Shown piece after piece: positions 1 through 6,761 of a stretch of 7,282 nucleotides of DNA. The stretch lies in contig JARYMR010000077.1 in NCBI GenBank assembly GCA_029907045.1, forward strand, positions 1-7,282, read 5' to 3'. The DNA comes from Candidatus Bathyarchaeota archaeon (GTDB lineage: Archaea > Thermoproteota > Bathyarchaeia > Bathyarchaeales > UBA233). Each line of letters begins with the position of its first letter. Position 1 is the stretch's first letter. The position numbers were made by a program, and so were the translations under genes. The notes below the pieces were generated by a model that was not told where the DNA came from, made no database searches, and was given only the letters and a program-made list of their open reading frames with translations.

Positions 1-1302
1 GAAATAGAGAGGGAAGTCGCAAAAATTAACCCAAAAATAGTTTCTGGAGCCAAAAAACTTGCAAGCGAAATCGAAAACCTTCATGGACATTCATGCTCAA
101 CAGTAATAACTTCTGAACGATACGAAATTGCCGGCTGCATCGCAAGAGAAGCCCAAAAACTGGTTTCTCCAATAAAGCCAAAGTTTGAGGAGCGCCTTCA
201 CAGCATTACAACCCATAAAATCCTAGGATATCCCATAATGGCTTTTTCACTGCTTCTAATATTTTATTCCATTTTCACTTTTGGAGGATACACTTCAGAA
301 TTATTGAATAATCTATTTTATAACTGGAGACCCGTTTTTGAAGGCTTTTTTGGAACAGAAATTTTTGGAAAACTTGTTTGGAGCGCTCTTGAAGGCGTTC
401 TTGCCGGCGTCACAATAGCGCTGCCCTACATAATCCCATTCTACGTTATACTATATTTCCTTGAGGATTCAGGCTACCTAAGCCGAATTGCCTTTTTAAT
501 GGACAATGTCATGCATAAAATGGGACTGCATGGAAAAGCCTTCCTCCCCCTAATTTTGGGATATGGATGTAACGTTCCCGCTTGTTTGGGATGTAGAATA
601 ATGGAAACCCAAAGGGAGCGGCTCCTCGCAGCGTTTGTAACGACGCTTGTTCCATGCGCTGCTCGCACAGTCATAATTCTCGGTTTGGTTGGCACATATT
701 TAGGGATTCAGTGGGCGTTAGCCCTTTACATTTTCAACCTAGCCATAATCTTCCTCCTTGGAAGACTAGCCTTTAAAGCGCTGCCAGGCGAGCCCACAGC
801 CCTAATTATGGAAATGTCCGATTACAGATGGCCCCATTTAAAAACTGTTTTGAAGCAAACATGGTTTAGGCTGACTGAATTCGTAAAAATAGCCTTTCCA
901 CTAATAATCATTGGAAGCGTCACCATAAAACTTGCAGAAATTCTCGGTTTACTCCAGCCAATCACAGATATATTAAGCCCAATAACAGTCACATGGCTTG
1001 GACTACCACCAATAACTGGAATAACTTTAATATTTGGCGTTTTAAGGAAAGAATTAACGCTCATCATGCTTGCAACACTTTTAGGAACAACAAATTTTGC
1101 CGAAATTCCAGGGTTCGGTCCCATCCAAATGGTTGTCTTCACATTAGTAGCCATGTTTTACATACCATGCATATCCACAATCGCAGCCTTAACCAAAGAG
1201 TTCGGATTGAAAAAAGCATTATACATAACAATTTTCGAAATAGCCTTTGCAATCTTGTTAAGCGGAACAGTCTTCAGATTTTTGACCTTGTTCAAATTTT
1301 AG
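1..1302 (+). CDS. feoB: Ferrous iron transport protein B, C-terminal part (5' end outside window)
   Basis: FeoB imports Fe2+ across the cytoplasmic membrane and couples this to an N-terminal GTPase. The reading frame is open from base 1, so the gene enters from the left and the G domain is missing. 433 residues remain of a family usually near 650. The ATG at base 238 is an internal Met, not the start: the 79 residues before it match the FeoB linker (ERYEIAG, about residues 40-46). In order there follow a first membrane/Gate block with GYGCNVPA (Cys190), TQRERL and PCAAR (Cys219); a FeoB_C-type membrane stretch (about 285-310); and a second Gate block with GVLRKE (about 346-351) and FYIPCIST (Cys390). 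Several hydrophobic helices are evident. The first Gate motif carries two further cysteines (Cys195, Cys198). The stop lies 18 bases from the 3' end of the facing tRNA-Pro gene. No feoA is visible; it may lie upstream. Confidence 0.95.
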   Translation, partial: EIEREVAKINPKIVSGAKKLASEIENLHGHSCSTVITSERYEIAGCIAREAQKLVSPIKPKFEERLHSITTHKILGYPIMAFSLLLIFYSIFTFGGYTSELLNNLFYNWRPVFEGFFGTEIFGKLVWSALEGVLAGVTIALPYIIPFYVILYFLEDSGYLSRIAFLMDNVMHKMGLHGKAFLPLILGYGCNVPACLGCRIMETQRERLLAAFVTTLVPCAARTVIILGLVGTYLGIQWALALYIFNLAIIFLLGRLAFKALPGEPTALIMEMSDYRWPHLKTVLKQTWFRLTEFVKIAFPLIIIGSVTIKLAEILGLLQPITDILSPITVTWLGLPPITGITLIFGVLRKELTLIMLATLLGTTNFAEIPGFGPIQMVVFTLVAMFYIPCISTIAALTKEFGLKKALYITIFEIAFAILLSGTVFRFLTLFKF

Positions 1303-1320
1303 GAAATTTAAATTGATATA

Positions 1321-1398
1321 TGGTGGGGCTGCCCGGATTTGAACCGGGGTCTAGAGAGCCCGAGTCTCCAAGCCTAGACCAAGCTAGCCGACAGCCCC
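1321..1398 (-). tRNA. tRNA-Pro (anticodon CGG), CCA encoded
   Basis: The reverse complement folds as a complete cloverleaf with no intron. The acceptor stem is GGGGCTG/CAGCCCC with A73 and a genomic CCA tail at 1323-1321. The D-arm contains A14, GG (18-19) and A21, with G-T pairs at both ends of its stem. The anticodon stem is GGAGA/TCTCT around loop CTCGGGC, giving anticodon CGG (reads CCG) with T33 and G37, as expected for tRNA-Pro. The variable region is AGAC and the T-arm is CCCGG-TTCAAAT-CCGGG. It is convergent with feoB and divergent from the NrdD-like gene. Confidence 0.93.
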
Positions 1399-1423
1399 TT
1401 TTTGAGGATTTAGGATTGAAAAG

Positions 1424-1431
1424 CATATAAG
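1424..1431 (-). promoter_or_regulatory. TATA box of tRNA-Pro gene
   Basis: On the minus strand the motif CTTATATG is centred about 29 bases upstream of the mature tRNA 5' end. That is the usual spacing for an archaeal TATA box driving a tRNA gene. It is assigned by motif and spacing only. Confidence 0.55.
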
Positions 1432-1447
1432 GATAAAGTGTTCTTAA

Positions 1448-1456
1448 CTTTTAAAC
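1448..1456 (+). promoter_or_regulatory. Probable TATA box of the NrdD-like gene
   Basis: CTTTTAAAC on the plus strand would place transcription start near 1478. That leaves a leader of about 20 bases, which contains the GGAGG at 1487-1491. It sits back to back with the tRNA-Pro promoter, so this 100-base interval is a divergent promoter region. Confidence 0.45.
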
Positions 1457-1486
1457 CCTTATTCCGCTAATTCGTCTTTACTGGTT

Positions 1487-1491
1487 GGAGG
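1487..1491 (+). promoter_or_regulatory. Shine-Dalgarno site deciding the TTG start at 1500
   Basis: GGAGG lies 8 bases before TTG at 1500 and overlaps the alternative TTG at 1485. The spacing favours the shorter protein. Confidence 0.6.
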
Positions 1492-1499
1492 CTGAACCT

Positions 1500-3713
1500 T
1501 TGTCTGTTCCACATCGTGTGCGGGGAGTTAGGATACTCAAGGCTGTTTCTTCACCCCTTAGGCTGCAGATTTTGAATTTGCTTTTTGATAAGGGTCCCCT
1601 TGCTTACACTGAGTTGATGAGTTCTTTGAAAATGAATCCCACAAGAGATGCGGGAAGGTTTGCTTATCACCTAAAGTTTTTGTTGAAGGCAGATTTAATT
1701 GAGGCGGATGCGGAAACAAAAAAGTACTGTTTAACCGATTTGGGCGAGATGGTTATCGAAGTTGCGGAGCGAATTGAAAAGAGAACCCTCAAACCCAGAG
1801 GCATGCTTGTCCGCACTTCCAAATTTACACTTGAAGAATTTGATGTTAGCAAAATAGCCAATTCCCTCATAAGAGAGACAAAGATGCCTGCTGAATTGGC
1901 GCAAAAAGTTGCTAAAGAAGCGGAGAAAAGACTGCTCAAGTCAAAACCCAAATATCTGACAGCGCCCCTTGTGAGGGAGGTTGTAAACACAATTTTGATT
2001 GAAAAAGGCTTGGAGGAGTACCGTCACAAACTCACAAGATTGGGGCTTCCAGTTTATGATGTAGCAGCCCTTGTTGATTTGAAAAGCAAAACTCCCCATT
2101 GGCCAATTTACATTCATGAGACGGCTGGGGACATTGTTTTGAAGGAGTTTATGCTTCTAAATGTTTTTCCAAGGGATATTGCAGACGCTCACTTGTCTGG
2201 TTCAATGCATATTAGTGGGCTAGGTTCTTGGATTTTGAAACCAAGCGAAATAGTGCATGACTTGAGGTTTTTCTTCCAAAATGGCTTGAAATTAGAAAAA
2301 ATAAATGCTTCTCAACCTTCTTTTCGTCCACCCAAAAATTTGGAAACAACCCTTTCCATCATTTTTAACGTTCTTTTACATTCCTCTAAGGAAATATGCG
2401 AAACGCAAACCCTTGAGTATTTTAATATTTTCCTTGCTCCATTTGTAAAAGGCTTAAACGCTTTAGAGGTTAAAGAGGCTCTACGCATATTCATCCTTAA
2501 CCTAAATCAGCATGTAAATGCTTCCATAAGCCTTGAGCCTACAATTCCAGACTTTATTGCAGACAAGCCAGCTGCGGGAATTTCTGGAAAATTAGAGGGC
2601 AATTATCGAGATTTCTATGAAGAAAGCCAAAATTTGGCTTCTCTTCTCCTTGACATATTTATTGAAGAAAGCGTGAGTAAGCCCTTACTTAATCCAAAAC
2701 TCATTTTGAAAATACGTCCCGAAACCTTCAACGACGAGAAAGCTAAGGCTATCCTTGTTAAGGCACATCAATTGGCTTCACAAAGGGGAATACCATACTT
2801 TGCTAATCTCCTAAAAGAGAATGAAAGACAAAGTGTTTTCTCCACCTCTGGATTTAGGCTAGGGACGAGTTTTGACGGAGACTGGGAAATAGACACTTTG
2901 CGCACTGGAAAATTAGCCCATGTAACTCTTAATTTGCCACGCATTGCATATGAATGTGAAGGCGATAAAGCGAAATTCTTTCAGATATTAAAAGAGCGGT
3001 TTGATTTGGCATTGCAGGCTTTAGAAATCAAGCATAAATCCATTAAACAGCATGGTAAGGGTTTACTTCCATTTCTCTTACAAGACATTAATGGTGACAG
3101 ATATTTTAGAAATGAGAACTGTTCTTGCATAATAAATTTGGCAGGATTAAGAGAAACTATTGAAGCCTTTTACCGGAAAAAGGTTGGCGAAGATGAAAGA
3201 ACATTGAAGTTTGCCCAAGAAATCATTGAAAACATTTTGGATTATACACATAAAATTGGTAGAAGATGCGAAAAACATTTGGTCACAGCGAAATTACCAG
3301 ATTTTGAAGCTTCCGAAAGGTTGGCAAGGCTGGATATTGAAAGATTTGGCGTGGCAAAAGTTCGATTTTTGGGAACAAGGGAAAAACCATACTATTCAAC
3401 AGTCAGCAAACTAGTATTTACTGATGGAAAAATTAGTACGGAATTTTTAAAATTTGAACAAGAAATACAGAGGCTATATTCTGGTGGGAACTTGACTGTA
3501 ATAGAGCTTGGAGATGCCGAACATAAGCCTGAAGAGCTTATGGCTTTAACCAAGCAAATTTTCGAAGGTTACGATATTAAATTTTTCACTTATGACCGTA
3601 AACTGACTTATTGTTTAAACTGCAGAAAAAGTTGGTTTGGCATTTTACATAAATGTTCATCTTGTGGAGCAATAGATACATTAACGCCCTTTGACCGTTT
3701 TGCATCAGTCTAA
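1500..3713 (+). CDS. Winged-helix/ATP-cone/NrdD-like protein lacking reductase catalytic residues; candidate nucleotide-sensing regulator
   Basis: A 737-residue protein of three parts. Residues 5-85 form an ArsR-like winged helix (SSPLRLQILNLL, then YHLKFLLKADLIE). Residues 105-190 form an ATP-cone, the nucleotide-binding domain that regulates ribonucleotide reductases. Residues 200-737 align by eye with class III (anaerobic) reductase NrdD: FPRDIADAHLSG, HDLRFFFQNGL, TLNLPRIAYE and a terminal Cys4 zinc site (Cys705, 708, 719, 722). Catalysis looks lost. In archaeal-type NrdD, as I recall it, a Cys lies just before HDLR and a CCRL finger loop precedes the NLPR strand; here these read SEIVHDLR (Glu250 at the Cys position) and SGFRL (450-454). 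The chain ends DRFASV, without the glycyl-radical RxxGY loop. TTG at 1500 is chosen as start because GGAGG at 1487-1491 lies 8 bases upstream; an in-frame TTG at 1485 would add five residues but has no such site. NrdD ancestry is strong; a role as regulator is inference. An automatic annotation would probably call it an active anaerobic ribonucleoside-triphosphate reductase, which I doubt. Confidence 0.85.
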   Translation: MSVPHRVRGVRILKAVSSPLRLQILNLLFDKGPLAYTELMSSLKMNPTRDAGRFAYHLKFLLKADLIEADAETKKYCLTDLGEMVIEVAERIEKRTLKPRGMLVRTSKFTLEEFDVSKIANSLIRETKMPAELAQKVAKEAEKRLLKSKPKYLTAPLVREVVNTILIEKGLEEYRHKLTRLGLPVYDVAALVDLKSKTPHWPIYIHETAGDIVLKEFMLLNVFPRDIADAHLSGSMHISGLGSWILKPSEIVHDLRFFFQNGLKLEKINASQPSFRPPKNLETTLSIIFNVLLHSSKEICETQTLEYFNIFLAPFVKGLNALEVKEALRIFILNLNQHVNASISLEPTIPDFIADKPAAGISGKLEGNYRDFYEESQNLASLLLDIFIEESVSKPLLNPKLILKIRPETFNDEKAKAILVKAHQLASQRGIPYFANLLKENERQSVFSTSGFRLGTSFDGDWEIDTLRTGKLAHVTLNLPRIAYECEGDKAKFFQILKERFDLALQALEIKHKSIKQHGKGLLPFLLQDINGDRYFRNENCSCIINLAGLRETIEAFYRKKVGEDERTLKFAQEIIENILDYTHKIGRRCEKHLVTAKLPDFEASERLARLDIERFGVAKVRFLGTREKPYYSTVSKLVFTDGKISTEFLKFEQEIQRLYSGGNLTVIELGDAEHKPEELMALTKQIFEGYDIKFFTYDRKLTYCLNCRKSWFGILHKCSSCGAIDTLTPFDRFASV

Positions 3714-3722
3714 TTTTGGATG

Positions 3723-4670
<948 letters not shown>

Positions 4671-4673
4671 CTA

Positions 4674-4682
4674 CTAAATAAC
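4674..4682 (-). promoter_or_regulatory. Probable pyrB TATA box
   Basis: The minus strand reads GTTATTTAG, preceded by an A-rich BRE-like GGTAAAA. It is centred about 23 bases before the TTG start of pyrB, consistent with a leaderless or nearly leaderless transcript. Confidence 0.45.
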
Positions 4683-4686
4683 TTTT

Positions 4687-4709
4687 ACCAACGGCTACTG
4701 CCGAATGGT
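4687..4709. promoter_or_regulatory. Imperfect palindrome between divergent pyrB and pyrI promoters; candidate operator
   Basis: Outer arms ACCA (4687-4690) and TGGT (4706-4709) flank perfect inner arms CGGC (4692-4695) and GCCG (4700-4703) around a TACT centre, with one unpaired A on the left and two on the right. It lies between the two opposed TATA boxes. A bound protein could control both genes. No binding protein is known from the sequence. Confidence 0.4.
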
Positions 4710-4715
4710 TAAAAT

Positions 4716-4724
4716 CTTTTATGC
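4716..4724 (+). promoter_or_regulatory. Probable pyrI TATA box
   Basis: CTTTTATGC preceded by a TTAAAA stretch. Transcription would begin near 4746, leaving a short leader that carries GAGAGG at 4752-4757, 10 bases before the pyrI ATG. Confidence 0.45.
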
Positions 4725-4767
4725 TTGTTTGGATTATAGCCTCTTTACAGAGAGAGGATGAGCGTGC

Positions 4768-5232
4768 ATGAGTGAGACGATGCTGCATGTTTCAAAAATC
4801 AAAGATGGCACCGTTATCGACCACATAACTGGCGGTCACGCATTGGATGTTGCCAGAATTTTGGGAATAACTGGACGAGAGAAGGGCATAATCACAATTG
4901 CCATTAATGTGCCGAGCAAGCGCTTTAAAGTTAAGGATATTGTTAAGATTGAGGGTAGGGAGTTAAATCCTCAAGAAGTGCATAAAATTGCTTTGTTGGC
5001 TCCTCATGCCACAATTAATATTATCCGCGATTATAATGTGGTGTCTAAACAGAGGGTTCAGTTGCCAAAGGTTATTGAGGACATTATTAAATGTGCCAAT
5101 CCCGCCTGTATAAGCAATAGTAATGAACCCGTACAAGCTAAATTTTATGTTGAAAGTGAAGACCCGCTTGTTTTGAAGTGCCATTATTGTGGTTATATTA
5201 TGGAGAAGAGGGATGTTCTTCAACAGTTTTAG
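4768..5232 (+). CDS. pyrI: Aspartate carbamoyltransferase regulatory chain
   Basis: PyrI binds the PyrB trimers into the allosteric holoenzyme and carries the nucleotide effector site (CTP and ATP in the enterobacterial enzyme). At 154 residues it has the standard length. The N-terminal nucleotide-binding half shows KIKDGTVIDHI, with Asp18-His19, Lys60 and Lys94 at or within one residue of the known E. coli effector-contact positions. The C-terminal zinc domain has Cys109, Cys114, Cys138 and Cys141, the same numbering as the E. coli protein. This indicates an allosterically regulated enzyme. The ATG at 4768 is preceded by GAGAGG; an internal ATG (codon 5) is possible but less well placed. It is divergent from pyrB, whereas the two genes are often co-directional in other archaea and in enterobacteria. 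Confidence 0.96.
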   Translation: MSETMLHVSKIKDGTVIDHITGGHALDVARILGITGREKGIITIAINVPSKRFKVKDIVKIEGRELNPQEVHKIALLAPHATINIIRDYNVVSKQRVQLPKVIEDIIKCANPACISNSNEPVQAKFYVESEDPLVLKCHYCGYIMEKRDVLQQF

Positions 5233-5266
5233 CGTTTAGCGTGGGTATTCGGAATTTTACATAATG

Positions 5267-5274
5267 CTTATATC
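5267..5274 (+). promoter_or_regulatory. Probable TATA box upstream of the small membrane protein gene
   Basis: CTTATATC would start transcription near 5298, just before a cluster of ATATGTC half-sites. A second TATA-like element, GTATATG at 5323-5329, lies closer to the ATG at 5357 and could instead give a leaderless transcript from that codon. Confidence 0.4.
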
Positions 5275-5299
5275 GTAAGAGATAATATTCTCAAGTTAG

Positions 5300-5330
5300 A
5301 TATGTCAAACAAAAGACATATTGTATATGT
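5300..5330. repeat. Three-part inverted repeat, candidate operator
   Basis: ATATGTC (5300-5306) is the exact inverse of GACATAT (5315-5321) across an 8-base spacer. The last six bases of the second arm, ACATAT (5316-5321), pair again with ATATGT (5325-5330) across TGT. So three alternating half-sites of one motif lie in 31 bases and overlap a possible TATA element. This may be an operator or a switchable hairpin in the leader; both are inference. Confidence 0.45.
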
Positions 5331-5356
5331 GTAGAACACAAAAACACGTGAGGAAA

Positions 5357-5671
5357 ATGTTTGAAACATTGCAAATATTTGCCTTCGCCTTGTGGACAAT
5401 TTTTGTAGTTTATGCAACATGGTATTTAACATCAGCAAAGGACTATGCTCCCCTAACCCCTTATGAGGCAAAAATCTTGTGGAAAATTCACAAACAAAAC
5501 ATAGGATGTGATGGAAAGAAGTGGCAAATAATAAAAAGAGGAGGCAAAATAATAGGCTTCAAATGTGAATGCGGATATAGGCACATACAAAAGCGTCCAA
5601 TAGTAGCTAGTCCACCAGCTCCAAAGATTCAACCTAAAACTCCAATTTATGATAAGCTTCATAAACCATGA
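5357..5671 (+). CDS. Small membrane-anchored protein with Cys/CxC motif, function unknown
   Basis: A 104-residue protein that I do not recognise. Residues 5-25 form one hydrophobic segment rich in aromatic residues, probably a membrane anchor. The remainder is basic and soluble: YEAKILWKIH (36-45), Cys51, then Cys70 and Cys72 in KCECGY, ending in a proline-rich tail (about 80-104). The three cysteines and nearby His76 could bind a metal, like a reduced zinc ribbon, but one ligand short of a classical Cys4 site. ATG at 5357 is chosen because the membrane segment follows at once and GAGG lies just upstream, though only three bases away; ATG at 5327 or TTG at 5321 would add 10 or 12 residues. 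Its stop overlaps the ATG of the AEC permease gene (ATGA), so the two are probably translationally coupled and may work together. Confidence 0.7.
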   Translation: MFETLQIFAFALWTIFVVYATWYLTSAKDYAPLTPYEAKILWKIHKQNIGCDGKKWQIIKRGGKIIGFKCECGYRHIQKRPIVASPPAPKIQPKTPIYDKLHKP

Positions 5672-6273
5672 CTTATAAAACCATATCAAGATTCAAAATG
5701 CTTGATATTGTTGCCATTCGTACAATTGTTCCCATCCTGTTTTTATTAGGTTTAGGTTTTCTTTCAAGAAAAATTGACGTTTTAAAGTCTGGAGATGAGC
5801 GGGTTTTCAGTGCTTACGTATATTATTTTGCGCTTCCAGCCCTATTTATTGTAGACTTGGCTGAAATTAGTTTTACTCCCGAAAATCTTCATTTTGTTTT
5901 TGTAGGCTTAATTCCAATATTTTTAGTTTTGACGTTATACATTGTTTGTTATTTTATTTTCAAGTTTTCAAGAAATATTCTTTACCTACTTATTGTAAGC
6001 ACGTTTTTTGGTAGCCTAACTTTTTTCGGCATACCTTTCGTTATGTTGGCTTTTCCAGAAGCGGTGAAGTTAGCGACGCTTTCAGCAGCCTCAATTTCTG
6101 TGATTGCAGTTCCTCTATCTATTACAGCTTTAGAGTTGTATCAACTGGAACAATCAACTTTCCTAATTAGTGTTAAGCGTGTATTTAAGAAGTTTTCAAA
6201 AAATCCGCTCATAATCTCTATTTTGTTGGGCATTGTTTTGTCTTTTTTCGAAGTAAAAATTCCCCTCCAATAA
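5668..6273 (+). CDS. AEC (auxin efflux carrier) family permease, N-terminal part of frameshifted gene
   Basis: This 201-residue product is the first two thirds of a membrane transporter of the AEC family, whose members export or import small organic anions; the substrate cannot be read from sequence. It has about six hydrophobic helices, with family-like VPILFLLGLGFLSRK (21-35), YFALPALFIVDLAEI (53-67) and FFGIPFVMLAFPEA (118-131). The frame ends at a TAA at 6271 just after FFEVKIP, where the family continues into a further loop and helix. That continuation is present one frame over at about 6264-6623. The ATG at 5668 overlaps the previous stop; ATG at 5698 (MLDIVAIRTIVP) is an alternative, and CTTATAAAA at 5672-5680 would suit a leaderless transcript from it. 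See the indel entry for the break. Confidence 0.8.
   Translation: MTYKTISRFKMLDIVAIRTIVPILFLLGLGFLSRKIDVLKSGDERVFSAYVYYFALPALFIVDLAEISFTPENLHFVFVGLIPIFLVLTLYIVCYFIFKFSRNILYLLIVSTFFGSLTFFGIPFVMLAFPEAVKLATLSAASISVIAVPLSITALELYQLEQSTFLISVKRVFKKFSKNPLIISILLGIVLSFFEVKIPLQ
5672..5680 (+). promoter_or_regulatory. TATA-like element inside the start of the AEC gene
   Basis: CTTATAAAA is centred 22 bases before the ATG at 5698, which would begin MLDIVAIRTIVP, a natural family N-terminus. It may give a second, leaderless transcript of the permease separate from coupling with the upstream gene. Confidence 0.3.
6262..6265 (+). other. Probable site of a one-base deletion (CCCC run) breaking the AEC gene
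   Basis: Adding one C to this four-C run joins the two frames as EVKIP-PP-ITTSLRMLGNTT, an uninterrupted AEC sequence. The joined product would be about 318 residues, a normal length for the family. It is either a real recent mutation or a sequencing/assembly homopolymer error. Confidence 0.75.
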
Positions 6274-6287
6274 CAACCTCTCTACGA

Positions 6288-6623
6288 ATGTTGGGTAATA
6301 CGACAGCAGCGGTAGCAATTTTCATGCTTGGAGTATTCCTGTACGGAAGAAAGTACACAAACATTGGAGTTGCTTTTAAATTAAGCCTTCTTAGAATTGT
6401 TCTTCTTCCTGCGGTAGCCATGATAACCTCAATTATATTTAATGTTGCTGGGATGGAAAGGGCTATTATACTTGTTATGCACGGCGTGCCCGTTGCGATT
6501 TCTAACATAATTCTTAGTGAACGTTATAACTTTTATAAGGAAACTATTGCATCGCTTATCTTAATTTCATCCGTGGCTGCGGGTTTATACTTGAATTTAT
6601 GGCTTTTATTGTTAGGGTATTAA
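6288..6623 (+). CDS. AEC family permease, C-terminal part of frameshifted gene
   Basis: This 111-residue stretch is the last third of the same AEC permease in another frame. MLGNTTAAVAIFMLGVFLYGR (1-21) matches the family helix in which a conserved polar break is followed by a glycine-rich membrane segment. Two or three further hydrophobic helices follow (28-48, about 55-72, 89-110), with HGVPVAISNIIL (61-72). The open frame extends left beyond the ATG to about 6264 (PPITTSLR), joining the N-terminal part. No Shine-Dalgarno site precedes the ATG at 6288, so it is unlikely to be an independent gene. If the frameshift is real, the transporter is a pseudogene, unless programmed slippage restores it. 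Confidence 0.78.
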   Translation: MLGNTTAAVAIFMLGVFLYGRKYTNIGVAFKLSLLRIVLLPAVAMITSIIFNVAGMERAIILVMHGVPVAISNIILSERYNFYKETIASLILISSVAAGLYLNLWLLLLGY

Positions 6624-6624
6624 G

Positions 6625-6705
6625 TAGAAGCCATGATGTGTTATACCAAAATAGGATATAGTCCGCCCTATGATTGCTTATCTTTGTTAAAATGATGTGC
6701 TTCTA
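6625..6705. repeat. Inverted and direct repeats in the gap before the ferritin-like gene
   Basis: This gap of 138 bases (6624-6761) holds TAGAAGC (6625-6631) and its exact inverse GCTTCTA (6699-6705). Just inside them is a direct repeat of ATGATGTG (6633-6640 and 6692-6699). ATAGG (6651-6655) and CCTAT (6667-6671) form a weaker inner pair. Such short matches can arise by chance in AT-rich DNA. A small structured RNA or a regulator site is possible but unproven. Confidence 0.3.
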
Positions 6706-6711
6706 TCACAA

Positions 6712-6720
6712 GTTTTAATA
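6712..6720 (+). promoter_or_regulatory. Probable TATA box of the ferritin-like gene
   Basis: GTTTTAATA would place transcription start near 6742, leaving a leader of about 20 bases that contains AAGAGG (GAGG at 6750-6753) 8 bases before the ATG. Confidence 0.4.
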
Positions 6721-6761
6721 AGTCAAGTTTGAGTCTCTAATAAGTTAAAGAGGAATATAAA

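Noticed and set aside
474..695. Minus-strand open frame inside feoB
   Set aside because: It is antisense to the strongly conserved FeoB Gate region, has no family-like sequence, and is composed of residues expected from a reverse frame.
993..1316. Plus-strand frame overlapping the end of feoB
   Set aside because: It is rich in Asn, His and Thr as expected from a shifted frame of a membrane protein, and feoB fully explains the region.
1321..1398. Reading the minus-strand tRNA as intron-containing or with another anticodon
   Set aside because: The gene is only 75 bases before CCA, leaving no room for an intron. Only loop CTCGGGC gives T33 and a five-pair anticodon stem.
4758..4775. Five-codon upstream frame (MSVHE) overlapping the pyrI start
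   Set aside because: Its ATG directly abuts the GAGAGG that serves pyrI and has no site of its own. Chance is the simpler explanation.
5453..5689. Minus-strand frame opposite the small membrane protein
   Set aside because: It is rich in Trp, Tyr and Phe with no promoter. The plus-strand frame has better composition and couples to the next gene.
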